Shown here: piece after piece, positions 16,449 through 24,653 of the stretch | How positions within the stretch are numbered: position 1 is the stretch's first letter | Layout of the letters: each line of letters opens with the position of its first letter | Assembly: GCF_012273655.1 (NCBI RefSeq) | Contig: NZ_JAAWWP010000028.1 | Coordinates: 1 to 63,905 of the forward strand | Length of the DNA: 63,905 nucleotides | DNA from: Streptomyces physcomitrii | GTDB lineage: Bacteria; Actinomycetota; Actinomycetes; Streptomycetales; Streptomycetaceae | Reading direction: 5' to 3' | Program-made: the position numbers and the translations under genes | Notes under the pieces: model-generated | The model's input: the letters and a program-made list of their open reading frames with translations, nothing else | Database searches by the model: none | What the model was told of the DNA's origin: nothing

Positions 16449-16470
16449 AGGTGAACTTGCAAGTTTGCCT
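16449..16470. promoter_or_regulatory. Palindromic operator candidate for the MarR regulator
   Basis: A 12-bp perfect palindrome AACTTGCAAGTT (16454-16465) is bracketed by AGG (16449-16451) and CCT (16468-16470), which extends the symmetry. It is AT-rich against its surroundings and lies between the divergent marR and DNA ligase starts. Size and position fit a MarR dimer site. Confidence 0.62.
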
Positions 16471-16594
16471 GTCGAAGTCGGCGGAGCCTTCCCGGAGGGC
16501 CGGGTCGTTCGGAGGGCGGGATCCCGGCCGCCGCCCCTGCGTGGCGCGCCGCTGCCGCAGGGCGTACGCCCGGCTTCCGTTGCACCATGGCTGC

Positions 16595-18130
16595 ATGCTC
16601 CTCGCACAGCTGGCCCAGGTTTCCCGGGAGGTCGCCGGTACTCCCGCGCGGTCCCGTAAGACCGCACTGCTCGCCGAGCTGTTCCGGGCCGCGGAGCCGT
16701 CCGAGGCTCCCCTGGTGGCCGCCTATCTGGCGGGGCGGCTGCCGCAGGGCCGGATCGGCGTCGGCTGGAGCAGCCTCAAGGACCCGCCGCCCGCGGCCTC
16801 GGCGCCGAGCCTGACGGTCGGAGCGGTGGACGCCGCCCTCACCGCGCTCGGCGAGGTCTCCGGCGCCGGTTCGCAGGCCGAACGCAGGCGCCTGGTGGGC
16901 GAGTTGATGGGCGCCGCGACCGAGGAGGAGCAGCGCTTCCTGACCGGGCTGCTGACCGGCGAGGTCCGCCAGGGCGCCCTGGACGCGGTGGCCGCCGAGG
17001 GCCTGGCGCAGGCGGCGGGGGTGCCCGCGGCCGGGGTGCGGCGGGCCGTGATGCTGGCCGGTTCCCTGGAGCCGGTCGCCGCGGCGGTGCTGGCGCGGGG
17101 CGAAGAGGCGCTCGCGGAGTTCCGGCTGACGCTGGGCAGCCCGGTGCAGCCGATGCTCGCCCGCAGCGCCTCCTCGGTCGCCCAGGCGCTGGACAAGCTC
17201 GGCCCCTGCGCGGTCGAGGAGAAACTCGACGGCATCCGCGTACAGGTGCACCGGGACGGCGAGGGGGTGCGCGTCTACACCAGGACCCTGGAGGAGATCA
17301 CCGCCCGGGTGCCCGAACTGACCCGCGCCGCACTGGAGTTGCCGAAGGAGCGGTTCATCCTGGACGGCGAGGTCATCGCCCTGGACGAGGAGCGGCGGCC
17401 GCGCTCCTTCCAGGACATCGCGGGCCGGGTGGGCTCCCGCTCCGATGTCGCCGCCGCCGCGGCCGCCCTCCCGCTGAGCCCCGTCTTCTTCGACGTCCTC
17501 TCCCTGGACGACACCGACCTGCTCCCGCTGCCGCTCACCGAACGGCACACCCGGCTCGCCTCGCTCGTCCCCGAACCGATGCGGGTACGCCGCCTGGTGC
17601 TCGGCGCACCGCGGGCGGCGGACGACCGGGAACGCGCCGAGGAGTTCCTCGCGCAGACCCTGGCCCGGGGCCACGAGGGCGTGGTGGTCAAGGGTCTCGA
17701 CGCCGCGTACAGCGCGGGCCGCCGCGGCGCCTCCTGGCTCAAGGTGAAGCCCGTACGCACCCTCGACCTGGTGGTCCTGGCCGCCGAGTGGGGCCACGGG
17801 CGGCGCACCGGGAAGCTGTCCAATCTGCATCTGGGCGCGCGGCGCGAGGACGGTACGTACGCCATGCTCGGGAAGACCTTCAAGGGGCTGACGGACGTGC
17901 TGCTGGACTGGCAGACCGAGCGGCTCGGGGAGCTGGCCACCTCGGACGACGGGCACGTGGTGCGGGTGCGGCCCGAGCTGGTGGTGGAGATCGCCTACGA
18001 CGGCCTCCAGCGCTCCAGCCGCTATCCGGCCGGGGTGACGCTGCGCTTCGCGCGCGTGGTGCGCTACCGCGAGGACAAACCGGCGGCCGAGGCGGACACC
18101 GTGGACACGGTGCTCGCGGCCGGTGCCTGA
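16595..18130 (+). CDS. ATP-dependent DNA ligase
   Basis: 511 aa. The adenylation motif EEKLDGIRVQVHR has the nucleophilic Lys at residue 210. Downstream nucleotidyltransferase motifs are FILDGEVIAL, SPVFFDVLSLD, GHEGVVVKGLD and SWLKVKPVRTLDLVV. The N-terminal 200 residues form the all-alpha DNA-binding domain of the archaeal/LigB-like class, and the C-terminal OB fold ends about residue 505. This is an accessory ligase beside the essential NAD-dependent LigA, probably acting in repair. The start is ATG 16595; no stronger alternative. Followed 11 bases later by a Nudix gene, likely co-transcribed. Divergent from marR. Confidence 0.93.
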   Translation: MLLAQLAQVSREVAGTPARSRKTALLAELFRAAEPSEAPLVAAYLAGRLPQGRIGVGWSSLKDPPPAASAPSLTVGAVDAALTALGEVSGAGSQAERRRLVGELMGAATEEEQRFLTGLLTGEVRQGALDAVAAEGLAQAAGVPAAGVRRAVMLAGSLEPVAAAVLARGEEALAEFRLTLGSPVQPMLARSASSVAQALDKLGPCAVEEKLDGIRVQVHRDGEGVRVYTRTLEEITARVPELTRAALELPKERFILDGEVIALDEERRPRSFQDIAGRVGSRSDVAAAAAALPLSPVFFDVLSLDDTDLLPLPLTERHTRLASLVPEPMRVRRLVLGAPRAADDRERAEEFLAQTLARGHEGVVVKGLDAAYSAGRRGASWLKVKPVRTLDLVVLAAEWGHGRRTGKLSNLHLGARREDGTYAMLGKTFKGLTDVLLDWQTERLGELATSDDGHVVRVRPELVVEIAYDGLQRSSRYPAGVTLRFARVVRYREDKPAAEADTVDTVLAAGA

Positions 18131-18141
18131 GGGCGGCCGGG

Positions 18142-18606
18142 ATGAGCGCGCGGCGCAGCGCGGGACTGCTGCTCTTCCGCCGGGTGCCCGGCACCGAGGT
18201 GCTGCTCGGGCACATGGGCGGACCGTTCTGGGCGCGGCGCGAGGCGGGCGCGTGGACGGTCCCCAAGGGCGAGTACGAGGATCCCGAGCCCGCCTGGGCC
18301 GCGGCGCGGCGGGAGTTCACCGAGGAACTGGGGCTCCCGGCGCCGGAGGGACCGGCCCTCGACCTCGGTGAGGTCCGCCAGTCGGGTGGCAAGCGGGTCA
18401 CGGTGTGGGCGGTGGAGGGCGAGCTGGACCCGGCCGCGGTGGTGCCCGGGACCTTCACCATGGAGTGGCCCCGCGGCTCCGGGCGGGAGCAGAGCTTTCC
18501 GGAGCTGGACCGGGTGGCCTGGTTCCCGCTGGAGGAGGCGGCCGGGCTGGTGGTGAAGGCGCAGTCGGTGTTCCTGGAACGGCTCGCGGAGCACCTGGGC
18601 GCGTAG
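18142..18606 (+). CDS. Nudix hydrolase
   Basis: 154 aa. A complete Nudix box is present: G-x5-E-x7-REFTEELGL, starting GEYEDPE and ending RREFTEELGL. The surrounding fold is typical of the diadenosine polyphosphate/NTP pyrophosphatase type with SAGLLLFRR at the N-terminus and WTVPKGEYE before the box. It probably hydrolyses a nucleoside diphosphate linked substrate, perhaps sanitising nucleotides next to the DNA ligase. It is immediately downstream of the ligase. Substrate not deducible. Confidence 0.9.
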   Translation: MSARRSAGLLLFRRVPGTEVLLGHMGGPFWARREAGAWTVPKGEYEDPEPAWAAARREFTEELGLPAPEGPALDLGEVRQSGGKRVTVWAVEGELDPAAVVPGTFTMEWPRGSGREQSFPELDRVAWFPLEEAAGLVVKAQSVFLERLAEHLGA

Positions 18607-18608
18607 CC

Positions 18609-18806
18609 GAGCACTTCGGGTGCGGCGGAGCGCCTTGGTGGGCGACCGGGCGGCTTGGTGCGCAGTCGAGCGCCTTGCGGTGTGGCTGGGCGCATCGAGG
18701 TGCGGCTGAGCGCCTTGGTCCGGAGGGGAGCGCCTTGTGTGGAGCCGAGCGCTTTGCGGTGTGGCCGGGCGCCTGGGGGCGGAGTCGAGCGCCCTGGTGG
18801 GCAAGG
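18609..18806. repeat. Imperfect 20-bp tandem repeat array, about ten units
   Basis: Units start at 18609, 18628, 18648, 18668, 18688, 18708, 18728, 18747, 18767 and 18787. Most begin GAGCGCCTTG or GGGCG and are 20 bp long; two are 19 bp. The better copies, for example 18628 and 18668, share GAGCGCCTTGnnnTG. The copies vary a lot, and alternate units (18648, 18688, 18767) begin GGGCG. The array starts just after the Nudix stop codon and ends about 110 bp before the aldehyde dehydrogenase start. The period is not a multiple of three, so it is unlikely to be coding. Confidence 0.8.
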
Positions 18807-18915
18807 CGCCCGGGGAGGAGGGCGCGGGCGCCGTGTCGAGGGGCGCGTCCGTGCCGCGTTGCGCCCCCGGACGTGGCGGGTCAGGGTCGGAGTGAGCCCT
18901 CAGGAGGTCGCAGCC

Positions 18916-20313
18916 ATGCCCATCGCGACAGTGAATCCGGCCGACGGCCGCACCCTCAAGACGTTCGACCCCCTGGACGAGAAGGACATCGAGCGCCGGA
19001 TCGCCACCGCCTCCTCCGCCTTCGCGGACTACCGCAGCACCGGTTACGCCCGGCGCGCCGAGCTGCTGCGCCGCGCCGCCGAGCTGCTGGAGCGGGACCG
19101 GGACAGCATCGCGCGCACCATGACCACGGAGATGGGCAAGCCGCTGGCGCAGGCCCGGGCCGAGGCGGCGAAGTGCGCGAAGACGATGCGCTGGTACGCC
19201 GAGAACGCCGAGCGGCTGCTCGCGGACGAACTGCCGCGGCCGGAGGACGTCGAGGACTCCGGCGCCGCCCGGGTCCGGGTGGTGTACCGGCCGCTCGGTG
19301 TGGTGCTCGCCGTCATGCCGTGGAACTTCCCGCTGTGGCAGGTGGTCCGCTTCGCCGCGCCCGCGCTGATGGCCGGGAACGTGGCCCTGCTCAAGCACGC
19401 CTCGAACGTCCCGCAGACGGCCCTCTACCTGGAGGACCTCTTCCGGGAGGCGGGATACCCGCCCGGCTGCTTCCAGACCCTGCTGATCGGCTCCGGCGCG
19501 GTCGAGGGCATCCTGCGCGACAGCCGGGTGTCCGCGGCGACGCTCACCGGCAGCGAGGGCGCGGGCCGCTCGGTGGCCGCGATCGCCGGGGACGAGATCA
19601 AGAAGACGGTCCTGGAACTCGGCGGCAGCGACCCCTTCGTGGTGATGCCCTCCGCGGACCTGGAGCAGGCCGCGAGAACGGCAGTGACCGCCCGGGTCCA
19701 GAACAACGGCCAGTCCTGTATCGCGGCGAAGCGGTTCATCGTCCACGAGGAGGCGTACGAGGCCTTCTCGGTGTACTTCACGGCGGGGATGCGGGCGCTC
19801 ACCGTGGGCGATCCGACGGCGGAGGGCACCGACGTCGGGCCGCTCGCCAGTGAGCAGGGCCGCGCCGACCTGGAGGAACTGGTCGAGGACGCCAAGGCCA
19901 AGGGCGCGGTCGTGCTCTGCGGGGGCGAGCGGCCCGCCGAGGAGGCGCTCGCGGCGGGCTGGTACTACCCGCCGACGGTGCTGGCCGAGGTCACCCCCGA
20001 GATGCGCATCCACCGCGAGGAGACCTTCGGCCCGGTCGCCTGCCTGTACCGGGTGCCGGACATCAGCGCGGCGGTGTCCGTGGCGAACGACACCTCCTTC
20101 GGGCTCAGCTCCAATGTCTGGACCCGGGAGGAGGCCGAGGTGGCCCGCTTCGAGCGGAGCCTGGAGGCCGGGGGCATCTACGTCAACGGCATGACCGCCT
20201 CCCACCCGGCCTTCCCCTTCGGCGGGATCAAGCGCTCCGGCTACGGCCGCGAGCTGGCCGGCCACGGCATCCGCGAGTTCTGCAACGCCACCACGGTCTG
20301 GGAGGGCGTATAG
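18916..20313 (+). CDS. NAD(P)-dependent aldehyde dehydrogenase, succinate-semialdehyde dehydrogenase type
   Basis: 465 aa. Catalytic Cys268 sits in NNGQSCIAAKRF and general-base Glu234 in LELGGSDPF. PWNFPLWQVVRFAAPALMAG and the terminal FGGIKRSGYGRELAGHGIRE are typical of SSADH/GabD-like enzymes, which oxidise succinate semialdehyde to succinate. The shorter length (465 versus about 480-490) fits the single-domain actinobacterial form. The ATG at 18916 is preceded by AGGAGG. It stands alone: a repeat array upstream and bidirectional terminators downstream. The exact aldehyde is inferred from family similarity only. Confidence 0.85.
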   Translation: MPIATVNPADGRTLKTFDPLDEKDIERRIATASSAFADYRSTGYARRAELLRRAAELLERDRDSIARTMTTEMGKPLAQARAEAAKCAKTMRWYAENAERLLADELPRPEDVEDSGAARVRVVYRPLGVVLAVMPWNFPLWQVVRFAAPALMAGNVALLKHASNVPQTALYLEDLFREAGYPPGCFQTLLIGSGAVEGILRDSRVSAATLTGSEGAGRSVAAIAGDEIKKTVLELGGSDPFVVMPSADLEQAARTAVTARVQNNGQSCIAAKRFIVHEEAYEAFSVYFTAGMRALTVGDPTAEGTDVGPLASEQGRADLEELVEDAKAKGAVVLCGGERPAEEALAAGWYYPPTVLAEVTPEMRIHREETFGPVACLYRVPDISAAVSVANDTSFGLSSNVWTREEAEVARFERSLEAGGIYVNGMTASHPAFPFGGIKRSGYGRELAGHGIREFCNATTVWEGV

Positions 20314-20500
20314 CAGGCTCACGCCCGCGGGCGGGCGGCGCCGGGAACACCGGGACCCGGCCTGTCGTTCTTCACAGTGTGGACGCGGGCGGGACTGTGA
20401 CCCCGGGCCTCATCATCTCGCCCACGGGGACGATCGTCCGGCTGAAGCCCCGTGGAGCCCCGCGCCGGGAGGCGACCGCCGCCCGTGTCCACCTCGTACG

Positions 20501-20535
20501 AGCCCCGGCCGTGATTCCCCCGTCCGGCCGGGGCT
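20501..20535. terminator. Hairpin, first of two between convergent genes
   Basis: AGCCCCGGCCG (20501-20511) pairs with CGGCCGGGGCT (20525-20535), an 11-bp perfect stem. It is about 190 bp after the aldehyde dehydrogenase stop. The rest of 20314-20500 shows no gene. Confidence 0.65.
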
Positions 20536-20554
20536 CTCCCCGCCAGGGACGGGA

Positions 20555-20597
20555 AAGCGCCTGCACCCTCCGGCTCCACCGGAGGGTGCAGGCGCTT
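20555..20597. terminator. Strong bidirectional terminator
   Basis: Perfect 19-bp stem with a 5-nt loop: AAGCGCCTGCACCCTCCGG (20555-20573) and its complement (20579-20597), followed by CTTG. It lies 34 bp beyond the stop of the minus-strand acyl-CoA dehydrogenase and would also stop plus-strand transcription from the aldehyde dehydrogenase. Confidence 0.9.
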
Positions 20598-20631
20598 CTT
20601 GTACGCCGGGTCCCCGGATCCGGGCCGGGGG

Positions 20632-21858
20632 TCAGCGGATCGGCACGCCGGCCAGGGTGCGGGCGATCACCAGGCGCTGGATCTCGCTGGTGCCCTCGAA
20701 GATCGTGTAGATCGCCGAGTCGCGGTGCATGCGCTCCACCGGGTACTCGCGGGTGTAGCCGTTGCCGCCGAGGATCTGGATCGCCTGGGCGGTGACCTTC
20801 TTGGAGACCTCGGAGGCGAAGAGCTTGGACTGGGAGCCCTCGGCGGCGGTGAAGGCCTGGCCGCTGGCGGCCATCCAGGAGGCCCGCCACACGAGCAGCC
20901 GGGCGGCGTCGATCTGGGTGCGCATGTCGGCGAGCTGGAAGGCGATGCCCTGGTTGTCGATGATCGGGCGGCCGAACTGCTCACGGGTCTTGGCGTAGTC
21001 GAGCGCGACCTCGTAGGCGGCGCGGGCGGTGCCGACCGCCATCGCGCCGACGGCCGGGCGGGAGGCCTCGAAGGTCGCCATGGCGGCGTTCTTCACGCGC
21101 TCGCCGCCCTTCTTGGCCTTCTCGCGGGCGCGGGCGAGGCGCTCGTCCAGCTTGTCCTTGCCGCCGAGCAGGCAGGAACCGGGCACGCGCACGTCCTCCA
21201 GGACCACCTCGGCGGTGTGCGAGGCGCGGATGCCGTGCTTCTGGAACTTCTGCCCCTGGGAGAGCCCGGGAGTCCGGGGCGGCACGATGAAGGAGGCGTG
21301 GCCCTTGGTGCCGAGCTCCGGGTCGACGCTCGCGACGACGACGTGCACGTTGGCGATGCCGCCGTTGGTCGCCCAGGTCTTGGTGCCGTTGAGGACCCAC
21401 TCGTCCTTGGCCTCGTCGTAGACCGCGCGGGTGCGCATCGAGCCGACGTCGGAGCCGGCGTCGGGCTCGGAGGAGCAGAAGGCGGCGACCTTCACCTCGG
21501 AGGCGTCGCCGTACATCTGCGGGATCCAGGTGCCGATCTGCTCCTCGGTGCCGTTGGCGACGACGCCCACGGCGGCGAGGCCGGTGCCCACGATGGACAG
21601 CGCGATGCCCGCGTCGCCCCAGAACAGCTCCTCCATGATCATCGGGATGCCGAGGCCGTTCGGGGCGAAGTACTGCTGGGCGTAGAAGTCCAGCGAGTAG
21701 ATGCCGAGCTTGGCGGCCTCCTGGATCACCGGCCAGGGGGTCTCCTCGCGCTCGTCCCACTCGGCGGCGGCAGGACGGATCACGTCGACCGAGAAGCCGT
21801 GGAGCCACTCCCGGATTTCCTTCTGCTCTTCACTGAGATCCATGGTGAACTCGGACAT
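20632..21858 (-). CDS. Acyl-CoA dehydrogenase
   Basis: 408 aa FAD-dependent enzyme that introduces a trans-2 double bond in acyl-CoA. Conserved segments: CSSEPDAGSDVGSMRTRAV (substrate/FAD site), TWATNGGIANVHVVVASVD, DYAKTREQFGRPIIDNQGIA, QILGGNGYTREYPVERMHRD and IYTIFEGTSEIQRLVIART. The start is ATG 21858 (MSEFTMDLS), after GGAGGGGTC; an upstream in-frame start would add nine residues. Divergent from a TetR gene, with operator-like repeats on its promoter. Probably fatty-acid or branched acyl-CoA catabolism controlled by that regulator. Confidence 0.92.
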   Translation of the reverse strand: MSEFTMDLSEEQKEIREWLHGFSVDVIRPAAAEWDEREETPWPVIQEAAKLGIYSLDFYAQQYFAPNGLGIPMIMEELFWGDAGIALSIVGTGLAAVGVVANGTEEQIGTWIPQMYGDASEVKVAAFCSSEPDAGSDVGSMRTRAVYDEAKDEWVLNGTKTWATNGGIANVHVVVASVDPELGTKGHASFIVPPRTPGLSQGQKFQKHGIRASHTAEVVLEDVRVPGSCLLGGKDKLDERLARAREKAKKGGERVKNAAMATFEASRPAVGAMAVGTARAAYEVALDYAKTREQFGRPIIDNQGIAFQLADMRTQIDAARLLVWRASWMAASGQAFTAAEGSQSKLFASEVSKKVTAQAIQILGGNGYTREYPVERMHRDSAIYTIFEGTSEIQRLVIARTLAGVPIR

Positions 21859-21889
21859 GACCCCTCCAGCGGGTGCGATCCACATGCGT

Positions 21890-21937
21890 GTTACTTGAGG
21901 TAACGCGATTATGTTACCGGCGGGTAGGTCGTGTCAA
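21890..21937 (-). promoter_or_regulatory. Promoter of the acyl-CoA dehydrogenase with overlapping TetR-type operator
   Basis: On the minus strand TTGACA (complement of 21932-21937), an 18-bp spacer and CATAAT (complement of 21908-21913) make a near-consensus vegetative promoter. Inverted repeats overlap it: GTTAC-N5-GTAAC at 21890-21904 and GTAAC-N8-GTTAC at 21900-21917. A repressor bound there would cover the -10 and transcription start. The neighbouring TetR protein is the obvious candidate. Confidence 0.7.
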
Positions 21938-22015
21938 CTCCCGTGTCCACCATCGCCTCTCCGCGGGTGTTACGTTGCCCCGGCGTGACCGGATCATCAC
22001 GGGTGGGGAGAGCTC

Positions 22016-22660
22016 ATGAACACCAGGCAGCAGTCCGGACCGGAGGCGCCCGCGGAGCGCCGTCGCCGGCAACTGCTCGAGGCCGCGGACCGGGTGGTCC
22101 TGCGCGAGGGGCCCGGCGCCTCGATGAACGCGATCGCCGCCGAGGCCGGGATCACCAAGCCGATCCTCTACCGCCACTTCGGTGACAAGGGCGGCCTGTA
22201 CGCGGCGCTCGCCAAGCGCCACACCGACGCGCTGCTGCGGGCCCTGCGGGATGCCCTGGACGCCCCGGCCGACCGCCGGCGGCGCGTGGAGTCGACCCTG
22301 GAGACCTACCTCCTGGCCGTCGAGTCCCGGCCGCAGGTCTACCGCTTCCTGATGCACCCGGCCGAGTCGCCGCCGAGCAGCGAGGGCGGCTTCGACGTGG
22401 GCGTGCACTCGGTGCCCCTGCTGCGCCGACTCGGCGAGGAGCTGGCCGAGGTCATCGAGGACCGGATCGATCTCGGCCCCGGCGGGGCGCAGCTGGCCCG
22501 GGTCTGGGGCCACGGCATCGTCGGCATGATGCACGCGGCGGGCGACTGGTGGCTGGGCGAGCGGCCGTGCTCGCGGGCCGAACTGGTCCGCGGGCTCACC
22601 GACCTGCTCTGGGGCCGACTGGCCGAGGCCGACGACCGCGAGGGCGGACCCGGGTTCTGA
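22016..22660 (+). CDS. TetR-family transcriptional regulator
   Basis: 214 aa. The N-terminal helix-turn-helix reads LLEAADRVVLREGPGASMNA, IAAEAGITKPILYRHFGDKG (about residues 18-58). The ligand-binding region includes the TetR C-terminal pattern with VWGHGIVGMMHAAGDWWLG, seen in regulators of fatty-acid metabolism genes. ATG 22016 follows GGGGAGAGCTC. It is divergent from acyl-CoA dehydrogenase with operator-like repeats between them. Likely a repressor released by an acyl-CoA; the ligand is inference. Confidence 0.9.
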   Translation: MNTRQQSGPEAPAERRRRQLLEAADRVVLREGPGASMNAIAAEAGITKPILYRHFGDKGGLYAALAKRHTDALLRALRDALDAPADRRRRVESTLETYLLAVESRPQVYRFLMHPAESPPSSEGGFDVGVHSVPLLRRLGEELAEVIEDRIDLGPGGAQLARVWGHGIVGMMHAAGDWWLGERPCSRAELVRGLTDLLWGRLAEADDREGGPGF

Positions 22661-22699
22661 CCGGGCCCTGTAGCCGGTCCACGCCCGCGAGCGACGGGT

Positions 22700-23257
22700 T
22701 CACGCCCGGGCCGCCACCGCCTTCCCCCATGCCGTACGGGCCGCCGCGCGCAGCACCCTGCGGCGGCGCCAGCCGGTGATCCGGTCGGGGTAGAGCAGCC
22801 CGTCGAGGTGGTCGCACTCGTGCTGGAGGCAGCGGGCGAAGAAGCCGGTGCCCTCGACCCGCAGCGGCTCACCCCGCGCCGTGACGCCCTCCACCACGGC
22901 GTGGTCGAAGCGCGGGGTGCCCGCCTCCAGGCCCGGCAGCGACAGGCAGCCCTCCGGTCCGCGCAGCTCGATCCCGTCGGCCGCCACCAGACGCGGGTTG
23001 ACCAGGTGCCCGAGGTGGCGCACCTCCTCGTCGTCCGGGCAGTCGTAGACGAAAACGCGCAGACTCTCGCCGATCTGGTTCGCCGCGAGACCCACCCCGC
23101 CGGCCGCGTACATGCTCGCGAAGAGGTCCTCGACGAGGTGCTCCAGGCGTGGCCCGAAGTCGACCGCCTCGGCGCAGGGGCGGCGCAGGATCTCGTCACC
23201 GAGCAGGGTCAGCGGGCGGGGGTGCCCGGAGGCACCCGGGATCGGGCGGTGCGGCAT
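22700..23257 (-). CDS. def: Peptide deformylase (second copy)
   Basis: 185 aa. All three deformylase motifs are intact: GVGLAANQIG (54-63), EGCLSLPG (102-109) and QHECDH (145-150, HEXXH). The start is ATG 23257; in-frame codons up to 23347 would overlap the murT promoter and add an atypical N-terminus. Compared with the copy at 4104 it has the more standard AANQIG form and a C-terminal basic tail (GWRRRRVLRAAARTAWG). Which copy is the housekeeping enzyme cannot be said from sequence alone. Divergent from murT-gatD. Confidence 0.93.
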   Translation of the reverse strand: MPHRPIPGASGHPRPLTLLGDEILRRPCAEAVDFGPRLEHLVEDLFASMYAAGGVGLAANQIGESLRVFVYDCPDDEEVRHLGHLVNPRLVAADGIELRGPEGCLSLPGLEAGTPRFDHAVVEGVTARGEPLRVEGTGFFARCLQHECDHLDGLLYPDRITGWRRRRVLRAAARTAWGKAVAARA

Positions 23258-23395
23258 GGCCGCAAGCGTACGTTCCGGGATGTTCCACCGGGCCTTGGTG
23301 GTGCCGCAGTTCAGGCCGGTGACGAGATCTCGATAGGCTGAGGGCACACGATGCCGGGGCAGACGCGGCGGCGTACGCGAGGAGGATCCAAAACG

Positions 23396-24634
23396 ATGGC
23401 AGGCAACACGGAGCCGCTGCCGCCGCGGGCCAGACTGGCCGTGACGGCAGGCAAGGCGGCCGCGGCGGTCTCACGTGCGGCGGGCCGCGGCAGCGGGTCG
23501 GTGATCGGCGGCAAGGTCGCCCTCCGGCTCAGTCCCGATCTCCTTGGCCGGCTCGCCCAGCACCTGGACGTGATTCTGGTCTCGGCGACCAACGGCAAGA
23601 CCACCACGACCCGGCTGATCGCCGAGGCCCTGCGCGCGGCGGGCCCGGTGGTCTCCAACGCGCTCGGCGCCAATATGCCCGCGGGCATCACCTCCGCCCT
23701 CGCGGGCGGCTCGGACGCCCGCTTCGGCGTCATCGAGGTGGACGAGAAGTACCTCGCGGGGGTGGCCCGCGACACCGAGCCCAAGGCCATCGCCCTGCTG
23801 AACCTCTCCCGGGACCAGCTCGACCGGGCGGCCGAGACCCGGATGCTCGCCGAGCACTGGCGCGAGGGCCTGTCGGGCAGCAAGGCCGTCGTCATCGCCA
23901 ACGCCGACGACCCGCTGGTGGTCTGGGCCGCCTCCTCCTCACCGAACGTCGTCTGGGTGGCGGCGGGCCAGATGTGGAAGGACGACGCCTGGTCCTGCCC
24001 GTCCTGCGGCGGTGTGATGCAGCGCCCCGGCGACGACTGGTTCTGCGGCGAGTGCGGATTCCGCCGCCCGGCGCCGAGCTGGGCCCTCAACGGCGAGTAC
24101 GTCCTCGACCCGCACGGCTCCGCCTGGCCCATCCACCTCCAGCTGCCGGGGCGCGCCAACCGCGCCAACGCCGCCAGCTCGGCCGCGGTCGCCGCCGTCT
24201 TCGGGGTGCCCCCGCAGGTCGCCCTGGAGCGGATGTACCAGGTGCAGGCGGTCGCCGGACGCTACGACGTGGTCCAGTTCCAGGGCCGCGACCTGCGGCT
24301 GCTGCTCGCGAAGAACCCCGCGGGCTGGCTGGAGACCTTCTCCCTGATCGACCAGCCGCCGACGCCGGTCGTGCTCTCCGTCAACGCCCGCGGCGCCGAC
24401 GGCACCGACACCTCCTGGCTGTGGGACGTCGACTACACCCGGCTCACCGGACACCCGATCTTCGTGATCGGCGACCGCAAGCTGGACCTCGCGGTCCGCC
24501 TGGAGGTCGCGCACCAGAGCTTCCAGGTGTGCCAGAACCTCGACGAGGCCGTCCAGATGGCGCCTCCGGGCCGTATCGAGGTCATCGCCAACTACACCGC
24601 CTTCCAGGACCTGCGCCGCCGCGTCGGCAACTGA
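23396..24634 (+). CDS. murT: Lipid II isoglutaminyl synthase, ligase subunit MurT
   Basis: 412 aa Mur-ligase-like protein. The ATP loop SATNGKTTTT is at 63-72. A four-Cys zinc ribbon insertion (CPSC...CGEC, about 200-224), typical of MurT, is present. The C-terminal domain contains SVNARGADGTDTSWLWDVDY and ANYTAFQDLRRR, the DUF1727 region that contacts GatD. MurT with GatD amidates D-Glu of the lipid II stem peptide using glutamine, a step needed for normal peptidoglycan cross-linking. ATG 23396 follows GGAGGA. Forms an operon with gatD (19-base gap). Confidence 0.95.
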   Translation: MAGNTEPLPPRARLAVTAGKAAAAVSRAAGRGSGSVIGGKVALRLSPDLLGRLAQHLDVILVSATNGKTTTTRLIAEALRAAGPVVSNALGANMPAGITSALAGGSDARFGVIEVDEKYLAGVARDTEPKAIALLNLSRDQLDRAAETRMLAEHWREGLSGSKAVVIANADDPLVVWAASSSPNVVWVAAGQMWKDDAWSCPSCGGVMQRPGDDWFCGECGFRRPAPSWALNGEYVLDPHGSAWPIHLQLPGRANRANAASSAAVAAVFGVPPQVALERMYQVQAVAGRYDVVQFQGRDLRLLLAKNPAGWLETFSLIDQPPTPVVLSVNARGADGTDTSWLWDVDYTRLTGHPIFVIGDRKLDLAVRLEVAHQSFQVCQNLDEAVQMAPPGRIEVIANYTAFQDLRRRVGN

Positions 24635-24653
24635 CCAGCGAGGATTGACGAGC

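Noticed and set aside
18609..18806. The 20-bp array as a CRISPR
   Set aside because: There are no spacers: units are contiguous and imperfect.
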